DNA of 64,000 nucleotides from Hydractinia symbiolongicarpus (lineage: Eukaryota; Cnidaria; Hydrozoa; Anthoathecata; Hydractiniidae). Of this stretch, positions 59,230-64,000 are shown piece by piece (within the stretch, counting starts at the first letter, position 1; every line of letters starts with the position of its first letter). The position numbers were made by a program, and so were the translations under genes. The notes beneath the pieces were generated by a model, which ran no database searches, was not told where the DNA came from, and saw only the letters and a program-made list of their open reading frames with translations. The stretch is taken from the NCBI RefSeq assembly GCF_029227915.1, contig NC_079879.1:22894501-22958500 (forward strand), written 5' to 3'.

Positions 59230-61466
59230 AAACAGCAAAATAGTCTGGACTTCCCCTCTGCTGCGGAAACATTGGCCCTAAACGTAAATTCCTTCTCTTT
59301 AGAAGCGTCTACTGTTAGTGGTTACTTCACTGAGCTATCACCCATCAAAACCTCGAAGAACAAAATAAACTATTTTGATTTCACTTTTCATGCAGAAGAA
59401 GATGCTCGCCGGGCTGTATGTTTCAGTCCCGAAAAGCGTGATCTGTTGGGGCTATTTGAGAATTGGTCATCATTTAGGTCAAAAATAAAAAGTCTACAAA
59501 AACACCCGTTAACATTTGATTTAGTTTTAATTAGGCTTATGCTATGGGAAAATAACATTTAATACCAAGGCAGGTCCTACTTTTTCGTACATTTTGCACC
59601 ATTTGTACAACTCTCTTGAAAAATTTAGTGTCGGACGGAAATTTTCATTATAGCCTTTTACCGGCGTTTCTTTTTAAAAAAGAAGTTTTTGAACGTCGTC
59701 GGAAGGTGAAATCAAACAAGGCTGTGATTTACAACCCGAAAGAATTTGCCGAAGCTGCCTCGCAGTTTGTTCCATCTGTGATCACTGTCTACATGCCGAG
59801 TGAGTCGGAAATCACGGAGCCGGAAGGTATAGAAGCCGCTTCTCCCATCCCCGAAACCCTCAAGATTCACAAGTTTGAGAGGTCAATCAACCAACGTGGT
59901 GATTCCTCAATTGCATTTTACAAAACTGCTGCTGATGAGAAGCCGTATTACACTCATTGGTACAGCAAGGCTGGTGGCTTGATCTGTGATCATAACGTTT
60001 CGACTACAGTTTTAGTGTTGGACGGAAAAAGGTTAATATTCTTATCCTAACGAACGAAACTGCAGCCTTCAAAACTGTATTTTATGAAGTTATTTATGAT
60101 GTTCCTTGGCATTTATTTACGATGATTTTGTTTTTCTTTAAAGATTGAACTAAAGTTCGAGCTAACATTCATTTTTAAAAAGCTCTATTTATTTTCTTAC
60201 TTTAGTGTCGGACGGAAGATTTTTAAAAGTTCAATTTAAACTGGACAAACCTAACTCATCTTTAGATAATTTCTTGAATTAATTGCGTTTCCATATAAAT
60301 CAACGTTTTGTCATGTTTTTTTGCGAGAATAGAGACATTTATTTTCTTCCGTCCGAAACTAAAATTCAGCTTCCGTCCGACACTTTATTCCATTGCTGAA
60401 GAAATTTGTTAATATACAAAGTTCAAAAATTGTAAAATTTTCCAAATACTGTTCAATAGAAAGAGGAACGTTTCAGTACAAATATATATCTCTACTGCAT
60501 CTTTCTTTCTCTTACTTTCGATGGACACGTGTAGTGAATCGAAATTTTCAAAAGTTCTTTTTTTATCGATTTCGTCCGACACTAAAATCAAACTCTAAAT
60601 CCTTCCCCGTCAGTATATAGTATGATCACATCCTTTTTACCCAAACTAAACCAGCCCTCAGGCAATAGAATAAACGCATAGGGAAACCGTAATTATTTGC
60701 AGATTGTTTTTTATAGCCTATTCAAGTATCGATTTTTCCGTCCGACACTTTTTTAATAAAAAAATAGCCCCTGTTGAAAACCATTCAAGAAAATTCATCT
60801 GGGTGTGTGATGAAAAAAATTTAAATTTTCCAATAAAGAAATTATATTCTTGTAACAGACTGTTCATCTGTCAGAAAAGCTGAACTAAAGTTTGACAAAA
60901 CAAGTCTAAAATATACCTTTAAATCCAATTATTGATATTCTTAAGGAATGCGCTCTCTATGAAAGAGTTCATTTGAAAGGAGTTGTTGCAAACATGTCCG
61001 AAATAGAAAGTGCTACTCATAATGATAAAAATTTGAAATATCGTAAAACTGTGATTTATGATAATCCTGGATCTATCCATGTTACGTTTTACGGAGATTT
61101 AACCAACGAAGTGGAGGAGGATAATGTGCTATGAAATAAAAAATGCTATGGTTCATAAGTTCAAATCACGACGATTCTTAAAGACAACTGAACAGACAGA
61201 GATAACAGTTTGCGAAAACGAAGACATTGGATATCAGTGCTAAGATTGTTGTCAAAGATGCACAGATAGAAATATTAGGAAAAGTGTCCTCTATCGATAT
61301 GAAGTCGTTTAACACAAAATTATTATGCACTAATTGTAACGGTGCAGTGTCTTCTACTGATACTGAAGACATAATTGAATGTACTAAGTGTGACCATGTC
61401 ATGTCGTCAGAGGAATGTGTGTCTACTCGGAAGTTGTCATTTCCATTTAAAGACAACGCAACATAA
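59230..61466 (+). pseudogene. RPA-like OB-fold protein pseudogene, interrupted
   Basis: Fragments of one protein are spread over three parts. The N-terminal part (about 59245-59525) includes YFTELSPIKTSKNKINYFDF and RRAVCFSPEKRDLLGLFENW. The middle (about 60955-61200) has an OB-fold-like run with VHLKGVVANMS, KTVIYDNPGSIHVTFYGDLT and, after a frameshift near 61130, YEIKNAMVHKF. The C-terminal part (about 61227-61466) has a C4 zinc-binding pattern (LLCTNC and IECTKC). This resembles RPA70-type single-strand DNA-binding proteins, and I recall related multicopy, often transposon-linked, proteins in cnidarian genomes. A stop and a frameshift near 61130-61240 and the insertion at 59628-60748 make this copy non-functional. 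Confidence 0.6.
59628..60748 (+). mobile_element. insertion with seven copies of a 13-bp motif
   Basis: The motif GTGTCGGACGGAA (one mismatch allowed) occurs on the plus strand at 59628, 60015 and 60205, and inverted at 60347, 60371, 60570 and 60736. The outermost copies form short inverted termini (TTTAGTGTCGGACGGAA at left, matching AAAAGTGTCGGACGGAA read from the right). A plus-strand frame from 59616 to 60050 (KAVIYNPKEFAEAASQFVPS, then KPYYTHWYSKAGGLICDHN) lies inside and ends at the second motif copy. It is not recognised, though the C-x2-H ending hints at a zinc-binding site. It looks like a DNA transposon remnant with subterminal repeats. Confidence 0.55.
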
Positions 61467-61654
61467 AAGAAATTCCCATGTAACACTAAATTTGCAATCA
61501 TTGAAAAGTTTTACAATGTGCCATCTTTAAAAAAAATTGAAACTTGTGAAAGCGATTTTAAGCACTCTTGTGAAAGTAAAGTGATGTTGATGAAGAAAGA
61601 GTTGTTTCCATTCATCAACCCAATGAGAAGAACTTCTGTCTGATGTTGACTTAA

Positions 61655-61986
61655 AGGGGCTACGGAACGGCTGTCGGTTTTCGACTTTAGTGACTTACAC
61701 CAAAGTCGAGCTGATGGTGGTGAAAAACAAAAATGGCTATTTTTCCAGCATGTATGTAATTTACAGACTCGAACATATAGATATATCTAGAATTTTTATC
61801 TTCTCCAGCCTTTCATCAAGAATGAGTCTTGCTGAAATATTTCTTTGAATATACTTTTCGAAAAAAAATATTAAACCAGCAAGCAAAGTGCGCTGCTCTG
61901 TTTATTGCTCAAAACGCGTTTGCCGGATTTTTAATATGTGCGCAGGATATACGCAATGTGAGCATTCTAACCGGTTCGTAGCCCCT
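61655..61986. mobile_element. MITE with TTAA target site
   Basis: Terminal inverted repeats AGGGGCTACGGAACGG (from 61655) and its near complement (to 61986) are flanked by TTAA at 61651-61654 and 61987-61990. TTAA duplications are typical of piggyBac and Kolobok elements. The 332-bp interior has no gene. Confidence 0.85.
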
Positions 61987-61990
61987 TTAA

Positions 61991-62960
61991 ACAACAAAGA
62001 GAATGTTGATGTTGAAATGGACAAAAATGATCAGTGACCTAGATCCAAACTAATAGGAATTCATATCTTGATTCTGTTAACATTTTTAAAATTTTTTTAT
62101 ATAGATATACAGTTGTATATCTTTCTACGTTGTTGTGACATGCTGTTGTAATTTATACAGCAACGCATGATACTTCATGAGTATATTTTATTGTACTTGT
62201 ACCACGCTGTGTCAGATGCTTTGATAGTATCAAGAGTTTTGTTTTTACTGTGTAGTGTTTTGATAATGACTACTTCTTTTGTTCACATTTTTTTCCTAAA
62301 CGAAAACGGTGTATCCGTCTTTGCATGACTCGTGTGTTAAACATTCATAGATGTCATAATTTTGTAATAACACCTTTTTATTTGAAATTTGAAGCTGAGA
62401 TTTTATATTAGGTTTTTATAGTTACATTTGAAGTGAAACTATTTTCCACGAAAAAAAAAACTGTTACTCACAGTGGTAATATGTGTATTTAAATACTTCA
62501 CCTGTCAATTTTTCGTGTTAGTAATTTTTGCCCAAGAAAAGGTTGCGAAGTAAATTATGGTAATTTCGCTATAATTTTACCAAGTTCGACTTTTTTGGCA
62601 GCCGCTCGCCGTTGGACCAATCAGATTGCTAGAAAATGTAAATAACGTAATCCCTTTCCCTCAATCACATTCCCACATGATATTTGTTGAATGATTGAAC
62701 GCAGCCATATTTGTTTATATTCTACTTTTCTTTTGTGCGCGCCAAAAGACTGGGGTAGAATTGACGATGTACACGCGCGCACGTAAAAAGTTTCTGCGCT
62801 TGCGTACGCGCGCGCAAGTGCAGGTCGGCCTTTACTAGCATTTAAAGCGCTATTCCTTTAATATTCTAATATTATCCTTCCCTTGATAATGCGGATGACT
62901 CATTTGAGGGATAATAGCGTTACATCACAAAAATTTCTGGCGCATTTTCGGAAAATGCGT
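61991..62960. other. no gene seen; alternating CpG-rich patch
   Basis: A strongly alternating purine-pyrimidine stretch lies at about 62735-62825, with CACGCGCGCACG and TACGCGCGCGC words. Otherwise AT-rich. Confidence 0.45.
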
Positions 62961-63015
62961 GGTGAGTTCAAGCGCATTTTCGCGTTTTTTGGGTGAAAAT
63001 GCGCTTGAACGCACC
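62961..63015. repeat. 21-bp hairpin
   Basis: Arms at 62961-62981 and 62995-63015 (GGTGAGTTCAAGCGCATTTTC and its complement, one mismatch). A second small foldback (GCGCATTTTC next to GGAAAATGCG) lies immediately to the left at about 62940-62959. Confidence 0.85.
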
Positions 63016-63155
63016 ATATATATCTCTCTAAAACAAATATAGCAACAACACATATTCAAACCTATTTCCGTGTGGAGGAATATTATCCTTGTTGAATTTA
63101 CGCCCGAGTTCTCTGATGAACAAGTGCGCGTCATATCCAGTTAAATTGTGAAAAG

Positions 63156-64000
63156 CTATCGGCACAAAACTCGATACCTCAAGTTGCAAAGATCGTGTGC
63201 AGCACCTCGTTGCAACCCCGTATAGTGGCAGTGGTCTCTGACTTTACGGTTTTCGGGATCACCAAATTGTTTCAAGCATATGTGACAGCTTTTTGCCGCT
63301 TCGTGCTCTCTCTTCAACACATCCGTCAACAATGTCACGGGCTGCTGTGGATAAAGCGAGTACAAACTCTTTATCTCAGCCTCCGGCGTGTCCACAAACC
63401 TCTCCACACAGTCCTTCCCGCGGTAAAGCCTCGGTGGATCGGGTACATCCCCATATGCAAACGTACTATATAAGCACCAGCTACATGAAGGCAACTCAAT
63501 GTACGAAGACCCGCGTGTCAGCTGGAGCTTGTGAAGGTCGATGTCCAGGTGCATAATGTGATCGATGGCTAAACCAGACTTTGGTAACGCGGGGGGCTTC
63601 ACTTGTGTCTTGAGGTGTGCGAAAATAGCCTGTAGCAGTTCCTCGATGTCGCTGCCCTGGAACACGTCTACCATCTTGCTATTGAATACCTTTTCAACTT
63701 TCACTTCGTGAGTAGCTCTGGCATCATCCCCACCGTCTAACGCTAGCACCACCTCTTCTTGCTTCTTCCACATTACCCATAGGTGTAGCTGAATTTTAGC
63801 TGCATTTAACGTACTTATCTGCTCTTCAATAAGGTTCTCTACTTGTGCTGTCACAAGCTCGATGTAACTATCAATATCCGTCTTACCACGGCCGTCCAAT
63901 CGAAAGCTCTTGTAAGCACCATTCATCGCCTGTTTGTGTTCAACAGGCTCAGTGCTTTCGGTAGACTCGGTGCTATGCCCTTCTCGTGCCTCCTCCTGAA
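63156..64000 (-). pseudogene. N-terminal part of a Polinton/Maverick-like protein-primed DNA polymerase gene (runs off right edge)
   Basis: The frame is open from the right edge (no start needed at 63926) to a stop at 63156. A zinc-binding, endonuclease-VII-like motif near its end (CHICLKQFG, then KVRDHCHYTG and RGAAHDLCNLRYR) is the signature that precedes the exonuclease and polymerase domains in protein-primed family B polymerases of Polinton-type elements. The upstream region (ELYRG-like LYRGKDCVERFVD, PVTLLTDVLKREHEAAKSC) fits the same family. Related sequence continues in another frame for about 100 nt beyond the stop (down to about 63050) and then ends, so this copy is frameshifted and truncated. 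Host domestication or an adintovirus-like origin are alternatives. Confidence 0.6.

Noticed and set aside
59628-60748. CRISPR-like array
   Set aside because: The repeated 13-mers are in two orientations with irregular spacing in a metazoan sequence; this fits transposon subterminal repeats.

Overview
This is a eukaryotic, intron-rich and visibly AT-rich window. Split genes with GT-AG introns, an FGF, a TRPA1-type channel, TNF-receptor-like genes and a TFIIE alpha gene make it metazoan. The AT richness, the compact genes among many small transposons, and a transposon-borne RPA-like OB-fold family that I associate with cnidarian genomes suggest a cnidarian, perhaps a hydrozoan. The phylum is an inference; the animal assignment is firm.

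Layout. 1-5.7 kb: the first two coding exons of an FGF ligand (minus strand), whose last exon must lie beyond the left edge. 8.3-8.8 kb: an exon of an unrecognised membrane protein (minus). 11.7-13.0 kb: an intact, intronless GTF2E1 (TFIIE alpha) gene (minus), followed upstream by a near-perfect hairpin and a MITE. 14.6-37.7 kb: a TRPA1-like channel gene (plus). Twenty exons from 25092 to 37656 splice in perfect phase to a predicted 1399-residue protein with about 16 ankyrin repeats, six membrane segments and a C-terminal coiled coil. Two further exons at 14.6 and 17.6 kb may form an alternative N-terminus. A decayed Ty1/copia element (18405-23407, with LTRs and a 5-bp target duplication) and the 3' end of a non-LTR-type element (about 29.56-30.7 kb) sit inside this locus.

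41.3-52.9 kb holds a tandem cluster of three TNF-receptor-superfamily-like genes, all on the minus strand. Two are full receptors (predicted 555 and 580 residues): signal peptide, cysteine-rich ectodomain, one transmembrane segment and two successive death-domain-like modules in the cytoplasmic tail. One of these has duplicated a pair of small phase-1 exons. The third, most upstream copy has only the signal and cysteine-rich exons and could encode a short secreted protein. This cluster is the most unusual feature of the window.

53-64 kb is transposon-rich: tRNA-derived SINEs with a shared tail, a 1.1-kb element with long terminal inverted repeats, a broken RPA-like OB-fold pseudogene invaded by an element carrying seven copies of a 13-bp motif, a MITE bounded by TTAA, and at the right edge part of a gene resembling the N-terminal part of Polinton/Maverick-type protein-primed DNA polymerases.

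The host genes do not form a common pathway, apart from the three receptor paralogues, which arose by local duplication. All splice structures were inferred by reading consensus sites, phase and homology; no transcript data were available.
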